A DNA stretch of 64,000 nt. Origin: Ulota crispa. Lineage: Eukaryota; Streptophyta; Bryopsida; Orthotrichales; Orthotrichaceae. Below, piece by piece: positions 26,942-40,081 of this stretch (the stretch's first letter is position 1; every line of letters begins with the position of its first letter). The DNA is taken from assembly GCA_963920765.1 (NCBI GenBank), contig OY987248.1, forward strand, positions 11,256,539-11,320,538, written 5' to 3'. The notes under the pieces were generated by a model. It made no database searches and had not been told where the DNA came from. It worked only from the letters and a program-made list of their open reading frames with translations. The translations under genes and the position numbers were made by a program.

Positions 26942-29900
26942 CTAAGTATTAATGATCTCGTGCACAATATCACTGATTGCTGGATCTTCTGACCGGACAG
27001 CGAGTTTCATGGCAACCTGCTTTTGAGAGTCTATGCCGACTGACAAGCGTACCAGCACCTGGATACCACCAATGAATCTGCCTGCTAATAAGCAGGTGTG
27101 GGATCTTGCATTGCTTGGCACGACGTCTGTTGCCTGCACATTAAAATATGTTTCCAAGCTTTCAGTGCCAAACTAACCCAGGTTTACCAAAATCTAAGGA
27201 CTTATTCAAATATACAGCAGAAAACAGTCATCTGTAAACTACAGCAATTATCAAATGTGACCTTCATAATTAGCTCTCAAGTGTCTAAAAACACAGCTAC
27301 ATGTGCTAATACTTCAAATTCAACATTGGTATTCACATCCTTTTTAGCTATAAAACAGCGTTGGTGAAGTTTTGCTAAATTTAGCCACGTTTGTGAAAAC
27401 TGGACTACAGATGACCCTCATTGCACCTACCTCGCAAGGTTGCATTCCAAGGATGGTAGTCACGGCCTGAACAGCCTCTTGTAAATTCTCCCTCGCTCCA
27501 AGGCTGTACTCATCAACGCGCTCCAACTCCGAATCTAACGATTCCCATGCGTTTCTGAAGTTTGATACCGGAGTCTTCAGGATGTAATCTGCGGCTGTCA
27601 CCTCCACTTCCTCAAGTTGATACTCATCTTCGTACCCTTCTTCATCGGCCTCGCCAGTACTGGTATCCAACTGATTCACAAACACAGATTACTAAATATA
27701 AGCTCAAGTACAAAGCTCATTGGGATATTAGTATCAGGTTTCTCAATGCCGGAGTATTAATGAAAGGCCTAGCAGGGATAAACAACAACGTGTACAGTAC
27801 ACGAGATGCCAAGGATGCACTCGTTACCTCTTTCACGATGAATCTCAATGTGTTCAAAAACTTCCCGGTTGAGCACACTCCCTCTGGTTTCTCAAAAGCC
27901 ACGAAAGCCTGACCAGGTGCCCCACATGCCATGGACGCTAGCGGCTTTGTGACAATCTGCTTGAAATCTTCACCTTCTACACTTTCCATGATCACATTCA
28001 CCTGCAGATACATACGGGCGCTCGCTTTAGCTTCTCATTTTAAGATATAAAACTGAGACACAAAATTATATGACAAAAGCGAGTACTAGCAATTACGTGA
28101 ATGCACTAGAAATTTACTGCGATACAACATCCAAACGTGCTCAATTTAAATCATCCAAGGAAACTACTGTGAACAATGGGTTCTTACGTTCTGCAGGAGC
28201 TGCTCTGCGATTGTGTTTGTACAATTGAACTGAAAGACAACGTGGGCGGGATATATATGCTTCACCACGTTCACAGCATACTCAGTCTCTGCTTCTGTAA
28301 GTTCAACAATAGCCGAGGACTGCACACATCCATGACACGCTCAGAAATTGCATGTTCTAGTGAACCGAACAATGCCATACTCAAAAGTGTAGAGGAATAC
28401 CCAGCCAAACTAAGCTTCTCAGTTTCAGGCAACGTAAACAGAACGCAACCTGCCAGTCTTACAATCAGCAGATTGCAGAAGAGTCCTTGGTAACCACAAG
28501 CAACCATAAAATCTTGACCCAGAAGACACAAAGCTTAATTAAATGATGACGAACCCAATTCTGCACCAAACGACAAAGATTTATTCTTAAAAAGGGACCA
28601 AACAATATGAAACTCTGAGCCCCAGAAATTTCGGCATATAGACCACACCTTGAACAATTTTCCAAAGCCCATAAACTGAGGAATGGCATTCAGCAGTTTT
28701 TCATAAGCCTCAGATGTATTTGGAGCTCCGCCGTCAGCCGCAGCTTTTTGACTAGCATCCTTGGCAGCTTTCTTCTCCTTGGTGGTGGGGGCCTTCTTCT
28801 CCACATGTAATTGTGGTTTCGGATCTCTTGGAACTGCTGCAAGATCAAAAGGTCGATCGCTTGACTCCTGTATACAGTTATCAAGTCAGCAAGAAAGCTC
28901 CAAAAGCTAAGATCTTCGATCAGAATTTGAGAGGGTATCAAAGTCTTCTGAGACAATAGACGCCGGAATTTTTGAGACACATAATGTGAAATTTCAGAAC
29001 TGTGATTAATTAGGGAAAGCACTCACATAAGATTGCAGGCTTGCTTCCAGATTCTCTAAAGGAACGTCCAAACCCTCGAATGTGAATTTCTGTGCATCAT
29101 CACTGGGGGGCGCAGACTCTGGACCATCTCCTAGAAGGTTCAGATAAAGAGTTGCTCTGTCCCTAACCTGTGGCAGAAATCCATCGATCCCCATCAGGCA
29201 CAAACAATTGTTCGTAATTGTTTAATACCGATACACGATCAATCCAGTACGTACGAGCTGACCTTAAACATCCACATGTCATCTTTGTGATATGACCTCA
29301 CTGGATAAAACTACCGTATCAAAAGAATAAGAATAGCATAGCCTTTATTCTAAATATAAAACTTCTAACATACTCCTGAAGCTAGTCAGGGTACAAGAAC
29401 CTCTCCTGCAAGTGCTTTCTATTTGGGTGATGAATAATACTTGATGTGATAGTAATAGGTACAGGTAGTATTCAATGATTAATTTTATATAGGGTTCTAT
29501 GACAGCCTATTAGAAAGGAAAAAAAAAACAGCAGGTTCATAATTTAACAACTACAAATATAGGACGGAAGATGTCAAAAGGGGTGAACTTGTTACCTCAT
29601 CATCGTTATCGTACAGACAGCGGTGTAACAGTATTAAAATCCTGGGCCTCAGGTTCTCAACCACTACTCCAAACTTTGCGAGGGCACTCACAGCACTTGC
29701 GCGTACTGTTGCATTTTCTAGAATAACACGATTGTAAACGTAACGAATATACTTGCTAGGGTCGGACGTCTTCGGACCCTCATTCCCAAGAAGGTGAAGT
29801 ATCTGCACATTCAAAAAGCAGCAATTAGATAGCAACTCCATATAATTGCAAGCTTACACTGTAGCAATAGTATTCGACGATAAGTAGACAATTTTTGTTA

Positions 29901-32900
29901 TGGCGAAGGTGACAGTCTGAAAATAACAAGAAGATACTCAGACCTGAGTAGAGAGGTAGGTGAACTCGCAGTCTTCGATGAACTCACACAGGTGTGAGAG
30001 ACCGCTTTCCTTAGCATCAGGAATCTCACGAATGAGGATAAGGATGGAGTCCACAATTGCCTTCTTGTAGTCAAAACCTCCCTCCTCTCTCAGTATGTTG
30101 CTTAGGAAGTTCATTCTGTCAAGAGCAAACGAGACTTATCAAGTTTGCAGGAGAAACGATCAAGGATACGATATCGCAAAACTACAAGCCAAAAACTAGC
30201 AACCAGGACTCTCAAATCATCTTTCACAGTGATCGGTTTCATAAGCTATCTACTTCCAAGATCAGAGCACTTACAGGGCTCGGTACTTCTGAGGAAACTT
30301 GAGACACAAAGAACGGATGGCTTCCACCACTACAATCTTAAACTCATCGGCAATGTCAGACATGAAATTCGTGATTTGCTTCATCAGCCGATCAACACTC
30401 GATTCGTTGCCAGTCTTTAATAAGGTAGTGATGGCAAGAGTGGCAATACTGCGATTTTGATCAGAGATAAGGCTTTCCATGTCTATATTGCAGCTTGTGA
30501 CTGCCAGAGGATGAGTCATTGCAACCTGCAAAGGCATCACCCCAGTTGCAAAAGGAGCATTAGAAGGAGTTGATCCCCGAGGAAGTCTTTAAAAAATAGA
30601 ACCATCAGAGAAGATAAACCATTGTAACACAGATAGCCCAATTCCAAGATAACCAGTCTTCAAACTCACCTTATTGAGGGTTCGTACAGCAGCAAAGCGC
30701 AAAACTGGTTTTGACGAGCTCAGGAATAATTGCAATACAGTAATAGCAGCAGTGAGCTCTCTTGCAGTCACTCCTCTTAATTCAGTAATAGCCCTAGCAG
30801 CCTCAAAAATCACCATCTCGTTCTTATGCCTCAAAGCGCTCTCAAGATAGTCAAAAAAGGGTCGATCTCCATTCTGAGCATTCGGGCCTGACTCTTCAAT
30901 AACCTGTCCATCAGTTTTCATCCAGAGCAGCGTTATAACAATCAAGTATTCTGTTTTGCATAAATTTCGTCATGGAGAGCAGGAAAACTTCTTACTACAT
31001 CGTACTAAAAGATGATTGAGGAAACTTAAAACCACATGCTAGCTACAAAGTGGATGAGTACAGATGTAACAAAGACTAAATCCGCATTACGGACATCAGA
31101 TAAGAGCATTAGGAATCCACCTGACATGTGTACCGGATGAGGAGACAATGAGCCAATGGCGATCGCACGCTGCCTCTAGTCAGGCTAGTCACCAACTTGC
31201 TTAAAGCTAATCTATCGTTTTGACGGATCTGCCATCAGAGGACAGCAAAGCAAGACGACATTCTAGAAAATAAGATCCCACAAACATATATAACAACTCA
31301 ATCATAAAACAAAAAGAACAAAAAGCCAAGGACGAATCTTCTTCCTTCCCTTCAAACATATTGCTAATCTATCTCAAAAGTTAATTAGTGATAACATTGA
31401 CCCACTTTAAAGCGACCAAAAAAATAGCACTAGATCAGGAGTTCAGACCTGATGCATTAAGGCCAATGCGTGAAACTGAACTAGCGGTGCCTTCGATTGC
31501 ATGGCTTCTTGTACTTCATTGCTCCATCGCTTTACAATTTCAGGATTGCTCTACAGTTTTTAAAGTCAATATGAGCAACAGAAAAATAGTAAGATAATGA
31601 AGCACGCGTGGAAAAACAAATAGCCTTCCATGAAAAAAATGAAAAATGAAACAAAAAGAGGGGTGGCAATTTACATGCTGTGCCAACAACCCAGGGACGA
31701 CCAAATGCGAGAAAGTAATGTCTATCTTACGACACAACCCAAAACCATTTGTACATACCTGAAGAAGGTGGATACCGCTGACAAGTGCGGCACTCGACAC
31801 TACAATGTTTTTATCCACCACAGCCTGCTTCAGATACCGCTCAATTTGACCCAGAAGCCCACCATCGGTAATCCTGCATAGAACCCTAATAGCATTGGCG
31901 CGATACAAATCTGTTTTGCTGTTCATATCCTTCATCAAAGAGCTAGTCACAATGATAACCTGCCACAGCAACCATCAACCGTGACTCGCGATGATGTACA
32001 CTCTCTATAATCAATTCACAACGACCACAGCAGGAGTCTTCAAGTGGCTCGGTAATCATGAATTGGACAAAACCAAACCAGATAAGCAAGGCTTCTTAAG
32101 GACAGAAAGATAATCATGCTAGAAAATCAAAGAAACAATTCTCAACTACAGCCAACCATTCGATAACAGTAAAACTCTCACGCCGGATAAACTTATCTAG
32201 AAAGACTTTCCAAGAAGAGGAAATTGATGGAGTATGTGCAGAAGCTAATTACTACTGGCTATAATATGCAGTCTCATTGACCAACATTTCCTCTGATATG
32301 CACAATTCTAGAAAGCTCTACCAGAAGCTCGTAAATTGAGAGCCGCATGACGCGACTAATAATACAAGACTTGATAATACTCGAAGGTGCCTGCACCTTC
32401 TATTCCAACCTTGAAGTTCAAATGCCAGAATGAAAGTGAAGCTCAGACAGAGAGGAGAGACATTTAAAGAAATTACCTCATCGCTTGATGGACAGATTTC
32501 TTTGATCATCAAATACACCATTCGCCTCAAGCCAATATCCTTGGATTGAAAGAGCTTTGTAACAGCAAAGAAGACTTCTGTGGCCTCTTTCTGCTCATAC
32601 ACATCCCTCCAATGACTCAGTACGGACCATATGACTACCCGTGCTAGCGATAGCTTCCAGCAATCCAAATTTAGCTGTATTTATTGCAATGACGTGCATT
32701 TCGTCCTGAGAACTCTACGCCAATGCGAGAACATTTAAAACCTAGAACCACAAATATGGACAGAATCCACACCTTCGTGAAAGTTTCGCCCTGGTTGATC
32801 AAGTACAGCAGCTTCGTGATGACCTGCTCAACATCCATTACCATTTCCACATGAACATACAGAAGAAGAAAAAGCTGGCATCAATGCCAAGCCAATACGT

Positions 32901-33244
32901 AGCCCGAAATCTACCATCGATCGCATTCCGTAATAGCAGACCCTAAATCGAGAAAAGGAGCTATTGTTTCTACCTGTGCACATCGGCGGGCATCCAGCTG
33001 CGGATCATTGAACACGCGCGCTTCCTGCAGTACGGCGCTCTTCTCAATGCCGTAAAACGGCGAATACTCAGCTGCAAAAGGAAGAACAACACAGCCCGAT
33101 CCAGAACTTCAATCACAGCACACACTATCAATCAAATGTTAATCGATTACGCACAGGTCTTGATAGATTTTTTTTTTAAAATTAAAGCTTACAGTCATCG
33201 TCTCGATCATCGTCCTTCTTGAGAGCAGGCTGCACGAGCGCCAT
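26942..33244 (-). CDS. COPG: Coatomer subunit gamma (gamma-COP)
   Basis: Gamma-COP is a large adaptin-like subunit of the COPI coat, which binds ARF1 and cargo for Golgi-to-ER and intra-Golgi transport in the cytosol. Seventeen exons in transcript order: 33193-33244, 32974-33071, 32773-32823, 32477-32590, 31759-31959, 31449-31550, 31121-31228, 30670-30903, 30275-30525, 29944-30115, 29596-29802, 29027-29167, 28649-28867, 28188-28319, 27828-28001, 27431-27670, 26942-27133. They join in phase to 895 aa, close to the roughly 886 aa of plant homologues. The N-terminal two thirds is the HEAT-repeat adaptin trunk ([41 protein letters not shown]). A lysine/alanine-rich hinge ([14 protein letters not shown]) follows, then the appendage domain with [18 protein letters not shown]. 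Start ATG is followed by [16 protein letters not shown], usual for the plant proteins. Confidence 0.96.
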
Positions 33245-34345
33245 GGCGATGGTGAGAGATTGCTGCTCTGCAACGGGAGCTGTTTCTTCGACGACGAGGA
33301 GGCAAGGTAAAAGGGAGACGAGCCAAAGAAGTGCTGTCCATCGATGAATGTTTGAAGGGATGAACTATTGCTGACGATTTGGATGTCGTTTGTCAATGAA
33401 ACTACTCGACCGTGCCGGACCCAATGATTTGAGTCTCGGTAGGTCCCACAGAAGACCAATCATTTTATAAAAACGGAAAAAAGGAATAAGTTTTGAAGCA
33501 CTGAAGGTTGAGAGCAGATATGGCATAAAAAAATTTCCAAAAATTTAGCCAAATTATTTTACATATCATCCAAAAAAATGCCCAATGTCAAGCAAAACAA
33601 TTAATTGAAATGTTGAATATTATAGAAGTCATTAAACCTTAGCTAATTTTGGAAGGTGGTTGATTCTTGGAGGGCTCAATCTATTGCAAATTCTCTACCA
33701 CAAGCTAATTTTTAGAAAGCTAAAGATACTTTGAAGAAAGCTTGATTCTACTAAAAAAATTGTTTAATTGCCAAATAATAACAACTCTTTTCTGAAAATG
33801 GCTAAATCTTTAGCTACTTATTAAATCTAATGTCAAATAAATTTTTTCTAAAAATTTATTTAAATCAACAGCTAATTGCCAAATTTGGTCTCGACGTACA
33901 ACACTAGTAGCAGCTTAGGAATTCATTGAGGGCTAAATTCCATGAGGGTCATAGAGGTCTTGGAGTCAACACTCTAGGAGCTTTACGTTGAGAGACTTAG
34001 AGGGGGTAATTTTGAATATATGAGTTTTATTCAATTTTTATTTATTTATTTCTTATTATATTATTTAAATTTAGATTAAATTTAACTAATGAATTAAGTG
34101 GATTTCTAAGTCAAGTTATACAATACATTGACTTTTTGTGGTTAAATTTTTCTAATGTATTTGATAAACAAGTTCTACATATTTGGAATTCAATATCCAG
34201 TTTTTTATTTCTCATTTTATGGAAAAACTATAATTGATTATTGGATACTTTTTTTTTGTACTAATTTCCATTAATTGTGTATATGTTGAATTGGTATTTT
34301 AGGTAAGATTTAAATTTTTTTAGGGCTTTCTTCAAATAATGTAAA
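33245..34345. other. Upstream region of the gamma-COP gene
   Basis: The 5' untranslated region and promoter of gamma-COP should lie in the first few hundred bases, which are GC-richer (to about 33450). The rest is AT-rich with no recognised feature. Confidence 0.4.
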
Positions 34346-34730
34346 AAAACTTGGGGAGGTCACTAGCCCATGTTTTAGAAACTACGTGAGTTAAAAGATA
34401 GGGTTCATTTAATTCAAATGACAAAAAAGTTATATAATATGGAGAGCTACTATAGGGTTCATGAAATACTATATATTTTAGTATATATAAATTAGGGTAT
34501 ATAAAAACATTAGGTAGTATGAATTTTTATTAATAAATTAACCTTCACAAATATGAGTTATGAAAAATTATAGTGTTCCTTATTGCTCTCCATGTTAAAT
34601 TGTTTTCAACACATGGCATGGAATTGAGAAATATCTAAAATTTGTTAATAAAAATTGCTACTTGGGCAATGATCATTTAATTCATATGCTTATTATTGGT
34701 TTCATGATATATACCATACATGTTTAGTAA
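34346..34730. repeat. Old dispersed repeat, copy A
   Basis: About 380 bp alignable by eye with 50214-50600 in the same orientation. Shared blocks include TCACTAGCCCATGTTTTAGAA, GAGCTACTATA, TGCTCTCCATGTTAAATTGTTTT and ATTGGTTTCATG. There are no clear terminal repeats, so the element type is unknown. Confidence 0.65.
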
Positions 34731-36139
34731 TACAAAAATAAATAAATAAATAAATTGAAGAACAACGATGATAGGATAAAATTGAACAAATAAATTTTGT
34801 ATATAAGGTATAAGACTCTATTTGCTGAACAAAAGGTGAATGAGTAAAAATCAATGATGATGCAAGCAGTAGCGCATCTTGAAAAAAATGGGGACAACCA
34901 CGACAAAACATGCACAATTGGCACCAGTAGCATTGCAAAGCGTAGGAGGTTGCATTGTCAGCAGAAAAATAGCGTGAGAAAATGGCAAGCTCAACATATA
35001 CTAAATCAAATAAATCTTAAAACCCAAAATTTGAAGAGGTGACGAATGTTCAGCTAACCTGCGTAGACGGCAATATTGACATGAGGCGGTCGGCCATTCT
35101 TGGCGCTCATTGTTTCTTACAGTTAGCCACATCAACAACCGAGGTTCAAAACCAAGCAATATCCATGCAAATGCAAGCGGATTAGAGACCGCACAAACAC
35201 GTGTTGTATTCGACATGGGCTGGGACAGGTAAGCTTTTGGCAAACATTTGTCTAATTTTTATTAGCTGTTCCTTGTGCAACAAAGGAATTTTTTTAGGAA
35301 CCCATTTACCTCCCATGCTGAAATAAAACGAGCCTCTATAATCATATAATTTAACAAAATGACTTATACTAGGGCACTCTATAATTACTTATACAACCTA
35401 AGGACTATTTAGCTCCCATGCAAAAATAAAAAAGCCATTATAATTATATAATTTGGCAAAATGACTTTTCTTATGCACTTTATAATTACTTATACAGTCA
35501 AGAAGAATTAATTTTTTTCCACACTACTCTCTCTACAATGAAAAAAATGTATTGTCAAACGAAGTGACAGCAAAAGGTTTTGGGCATGAAATATAAAAAA
35601 AACATATGAATATTTGATTATTAGAGTTTAGTATTGTAGAAAAATTAGTTTTCTTTTTAACACTCAATTTTTGTTTGTTAAGACATTTTGGTTAGTAACC
35701 GGGTTGATGTTAGAATTTGCATTTTATTCACATCCTATTTTTTTATTTCGACTTCAATTATGGTACCTTTTGTTTACATAAGATTTTGATTTTTAATTCA
35801 TTCCATACTTTTTTTTGTTAAATACTTCTTTTGGGCTTAAATTTGTATTTGATTTTGACATCATATTTTTTATTATGATATAGGCCATGACACTTTGGTT
35901 GATTTTAAATTTAGATTTTTTTTCAATTCTTATTATTATTGATTAGTCACCTACTCACCTTTACTTATTTGACTTTTCATCCAATACAACTTGGCCTCTT
36001 GAATATTCGGCTGTCTGTACAGATCCACACTAGATCTAGTCTTGTGCACATGATAGCTCTAAATCTTGTGCCCCTACATTAGTTGTAAAAAAATTTATTG
36101 CCTTAAAAATTTGTAGGGTACGTATAATATTTATACTAG
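34731..36139. other. AT-rich intergenic DNA with a GC-richer island
   Basis: Positions 35035-35220 are GC-richer than their surroundings and contain GGTTCAAAACC, similar to a pol III B box, but no folded tRNA or A box at the right spacing could be built. Otherwise nothing is recognised. Confidence 0.35.
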
Positions 36140-36727
36140 ACTAGTATAGGTACCCGTTGGTCTGACAAGATGCAAATTAATTTCAAGCCCAATTACACAA
36201 AACATTTCCTTTGCAATTTTGAAAAAAATTCTTATTTTTTATTTGCACACTCCATTTCAAACTTTACCCTTGCAGTAAAACATTTATCTTTGTTTACAAA
36301 ACATTCCCCTATAGTAAAGCGCTTTTTGTTTTATACCCATAGACTAAGGTTTTTACCCACGCAATAAATGGAATGTCCATGTTTTTTCAAGCAATTATTG
36401 TTATTCTTTTTTTTTTACACAAAATTTTTACTCACGTATTAATTATTCATGCATTTTTTTATAAATTTTTGTTTTTTATCCACACATTTTGTTACCTTTT
36501 TTATCATTTACCCACGTATTTTTTTACACATACAATTTTTTATCCATACATTTTCTTCTCACACAAATTTTTACTTATGTAAAATTTTACTGATGGAGGC
36601 TTTTACTTGCACAAATTTTTTGCTCAAGAAAGATTTTTCCCATGCAAATTTATTTATCCATACAATAAAAAAATTGCAATAAAAGGATTGCCACATTAGT
36701 AAATCGTATCCTGTTATTATAGAGAGA
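36140..36727 (-). mobile_element. Possible Helitron-like element with T-rich degenerate repeats
   Basis: Read on the minus strand it starts TCTCTCTATAATAACAGG after an A and ends near CAACGGGTACCTATACTAGT, i.e. TC...CTAGT with a short GC stem-like end, as in plant Helitrons. The base after CTAGT is not T as the A/T insertion rule requires. The interior is a loose repeat of TTTACCCACGTATTTTTT-like units. The call is tentative. Confidence 0.35.
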
Positions 36728-37092
36728 TTTAACTCTTTGAATGCTCTCTTCTTTATTTATAAGTTTGTTATATCATTTATCTCAAATGAATAAAATTCTT
36801 ACCATATTATGCCGCACGTTAATTTGAATATGCGCTAAACGATCTACCTAGGGCAGCAAGGATTCACCTTTATTGACAAAGAACGCATCACAATTCTCCA
36901 CAATCTAGTGCATCACAAAGAGAAAGGGTTAGCAAATATTTCCAAAGGATACCATTAGATGATTTAAGAACATCTGTGTACGTCAAAGCTTTCAAAATAA
37001 TGATCTTGCAATATTGAAAATTTCTACATTGTCTCTACTTACAAAAGCAACAGAAAACATAAAAAATAAAATAAAAATAAAGGGGTCTTACA
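36728..37092. other. AT-rich intergenic DNA, nothing recognised
   Basis: No coding signal or defined repeat was seen. Confidence 0.35.
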
Positions 37093-37323
37093 TTAACCCC
37101 TAATTGTCAAAGGGGCTGTATATACGGTGCCGTATATTGGGCATTTGCTACCAACAAGAAATTTTAACTTGAGATCTCAAATAGCTCATTAGAATTGCAT
37201 TTATCTATATTCCAACTTCTTTGTTGACTTCAAATGTAGTAGAGGTAAGGATCCATTCCAAGTACAAGAAAATATGCTGTATTGTACTGGTCGCAAAGGG
37301 CTGTTCTAACATTTCGGGGTTAA
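37093..37323. mobile_element. TTAA-type MITE, short subfamily, 231 bp
   Basis: Edges are TTAACCCCTAA and CGGGGTTAA. It contains the palindromic core TATACGGTGCCGTATA near the left end. It matches the copies at 55629 and 13897 over nearly the full length. The outer inverted repeat is short and imperfect, but TTAA is present on both sides. Confidence 0.65.
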
Positions 37324-37573
37324 AGAATTATTTTCATATGCATTGTGATCACAACTTGTGACCAATGGTGAAAATCATATGAGTTGTCTTACATTTCAAT
37401 CCAAATATCATTAGTCTTGTCCATCATCCAAAAGTACTGCCCACCACTTCCCTCTTTGGGCCGCCAATGAGATTATTAGAGATGACGAATATGAAGATGA
37501 TATGGAAACACACAAAAAGTAACAATGCCAACAAGGGCAGGACCTTTGGGTTGGGGACATAATACAACTTTTC

Positions 37574-37986
37574 CTAGTCAGCCACACGATGCACCCAAAC
37601 TACATTAGTCTCTACCCCCGTTTGTAGAAGGTCCGTCCCAGTACGCAGAATGTAAACTTTGCCTTGATGTTGGGTAAAAGAAAAAAAATCATTGGACTCA
37701 CAAGAAGTGACGTCCAGCAAGTAATTGATATTTATGATGGTACTCCCTCTTGTGACTTTGTCATAGGATCTTATTCCAAAAAGGTGCCACATGGTATGTA
37801 ATATTTGTAACACCAAAAATTGTTCTCACTTAAATGATCATTATCGCTAGAATTCTGAATATTTGTAGTGGGATCATAAACCTCCACAAATCCTCTTTCA
37901 AGTGAATTATTGGCAATGGCGATGGTGTATTGTCCGGTTCTTGTGTTTGTGACCATGTGTATGAAATCCGTCACTTCCGCTGACAA
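37574..37986 (-). pseudogene. Gene fragment, weakly Kelch/F-box-associated-like
   Basis: Two overlapping frames on the minus strand carry peptide with protein-like composition. 37771-37986 has GQYTIAIANNSLERGFVEVYDPTTN, of which VYDPTTN resembles a Kelch or F-box-associated repeat word. 37574-37816 has QHQGKVYILRTGTDLLQTGV. Joining them needs a frame change or an intron, and no complete gene is visible around them. Most likely a relic; the family suggestion rests on one short motif. Confidence 0.3.
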
Positions 37987-39828
37987 CGGTATGGAAAGCA
38001 GTCTTCACGCTTGCGTCAACAGATTACATACATAGAATTGCAAGTTCCACAAGTCTCATCAACAACACATTCATCCACCATCTGCAGCAATATATAAAGT
38101 ACATTTCCCTGTTATGTAATAGAAAGGAAGCCTTATTCATTTCTTCTCGTTGGTTCCAAACTCCAAAGTCCATTTCTTTTTGGATGAGTTACAATGGTAA
38201 ACTTGTAAAAAAAATCTGTGTTAAACAAAAAATAAACATAGAAAATGGCATATGTTTTTTGATGCGCTTTTGAAATTTTGTTAGAAAACTATGTGAGTTG
38301 GTTTGTAAAGCATTGCAAATATAGTCGGTTAAAAAACTTGAGCAAAGTTTTAGAGGAAGATAGATATGTTGATGGCTTTAAGCTACATCCAGTACTCATT
38401 TATGATTTATGTACATAATCTACTGAGTTTTGTGTGATTGGTTCAAAGTTTTTCAAGTTAGAAATTTTGATCTTATTTTGTTAGTGAGAAGAAACAAATG
38501 TTGTTGCTTTTTTAAATATTTATTAAATAAATTGTGGGTCTTGAAAGCGTAAAAAGAGCTTTCCATTTTAAACATGACACTAGTAGAAAACCACCTCCAA
38601 TTTTGTGTTTTTATGTTACATTTTTATGTTTGAAGAGTTTTTTCCAAAGATTGTGGCCTAAAATTTGCAATTTCTATTTGTGGTCTTCTTAATTGCAACA
38701 TGCTGTGTCTGATGTGACGTTGCCAACGCATGTATTATAATGTACTATATACATTGTGTTTATATTAACAATGTCTCTATTTTTAAGAATAGGCACAATC
38801 TAGAAAGCCGCATTCTGTACACATTACAAATAGTATGCCTATGTGAATGATGACACGGACTACTACCAAAACTTACAATTCATGGGCGTGCAAGCCTTTA
38901 TGAGCATGACGTCACTTTCTCTGTGCCACGTGTGGGCCTAGTGATGTATACGGAAAATCAAGATGTGATACATGCAATGACGTGTACAACTTTTTTGCAC
39001 AACAAAAATCAAATTGCATTTACACTACCGCATTATTTTCATGTAACCTTTATGGGCTGCTCTTTCAGTAATGCATCTGCCTATGATATATGGTCCATGG
39101 AAAATTTTGCATGATAACTTGTAATATGCTATCTTTTTTATTAAACATAATTATTTCTTTTAAGTATTGCAAAAAAATTTAACTGATTTGCAACACTGCA
39201 TTTCCATGTCTTGGTTTTTACATTCCATGTACTGCATTTTGTATCATCTTTTATAAATGATTTGTGTAGTTTTCTTTTGAAATTTTAGTTGACTAATTGC
39301 TATTTCAAGTTCTACATATCATAATTGCAAGTGCTTTATAGAATTTAGCTTAATTTTATAGAAGTCTAAAAGCAAGCATTTTTGCATATTTCTTGCTTAT
39401 AATTGGTTGATCAAATTTGTTATGTTTAATTAAATGGTGTAATTGTTTGCCTGTTTATGGTTGAGTGTCAAATTCTAAGTTTTATTGGTTCTTGATTCAT
39501 TGACCCTTTCAGGTTTGTGCATCCAAATAGTGGATGCACATTGGTCAACCATGATTGTAACTTTCAAAATATCAATTTGTGGTGCGTGGTTCAAGCTTGG
39601 AAAATGAAGCTTGACAAGTTTTCTTTCTATTGCATTTTTTTTTTTGAAAAAAGTCAAAAATTGAAAGATTTATTGCCAATGAAAGCTCCAAGTGTTTTAA
39701 TCCAAACAATACAATATGGTGTGTTTTTCATTCATGTTTTCTACTCTTTAAATGCATTTTGAATTTAAATTAGAAAACTATTTTTCTCATTCCACCGTTC
39801 ATTTATGATAGAAATTACCAAATTTCTT

Positions 39829-39831
<3 letters not shown>

Positions 39832-39897
<66 letters not shown>

Positions 39898-39898
39898 T
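39832..39898. repeat. (AT)n microsatellite, 67 bp
   Basis: Uninterrupted TA/AT alternation apart from one G near 39886. A shorter TA run lies at 41831-41852, at the left edge of the nested MITE. Confidence 0.95.
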
Positions 39899-40081
39899 CT
39901 AATTGATATGATTTTATTTCTACATTTAGCTTTAAAAAATCACAGTAATTCAAAATCTCCATCAAATTTATTGAAAAAAGTAATGTGAATAGAAAATGAA
40001 CATGTCTTCTACCAAAAACTATTAAAACTATATAAATTAATTAGATATATGGATAACTTGGTTTGATAAATAAATTTGACT

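Noticed and set aside
33901-33915. Second CACTA end (CACTAGTAGCAGC)
   Set aside because: It diverges from the terminus after nine bases and no partner end with a shared trinucleotide was found.
35035-35220. tRNA or SINE because of a B-box-like GGTTCAAAACC
   Set aside because: No cloverleaf or correctly spaced A box could be formed, and no second copy was seen.
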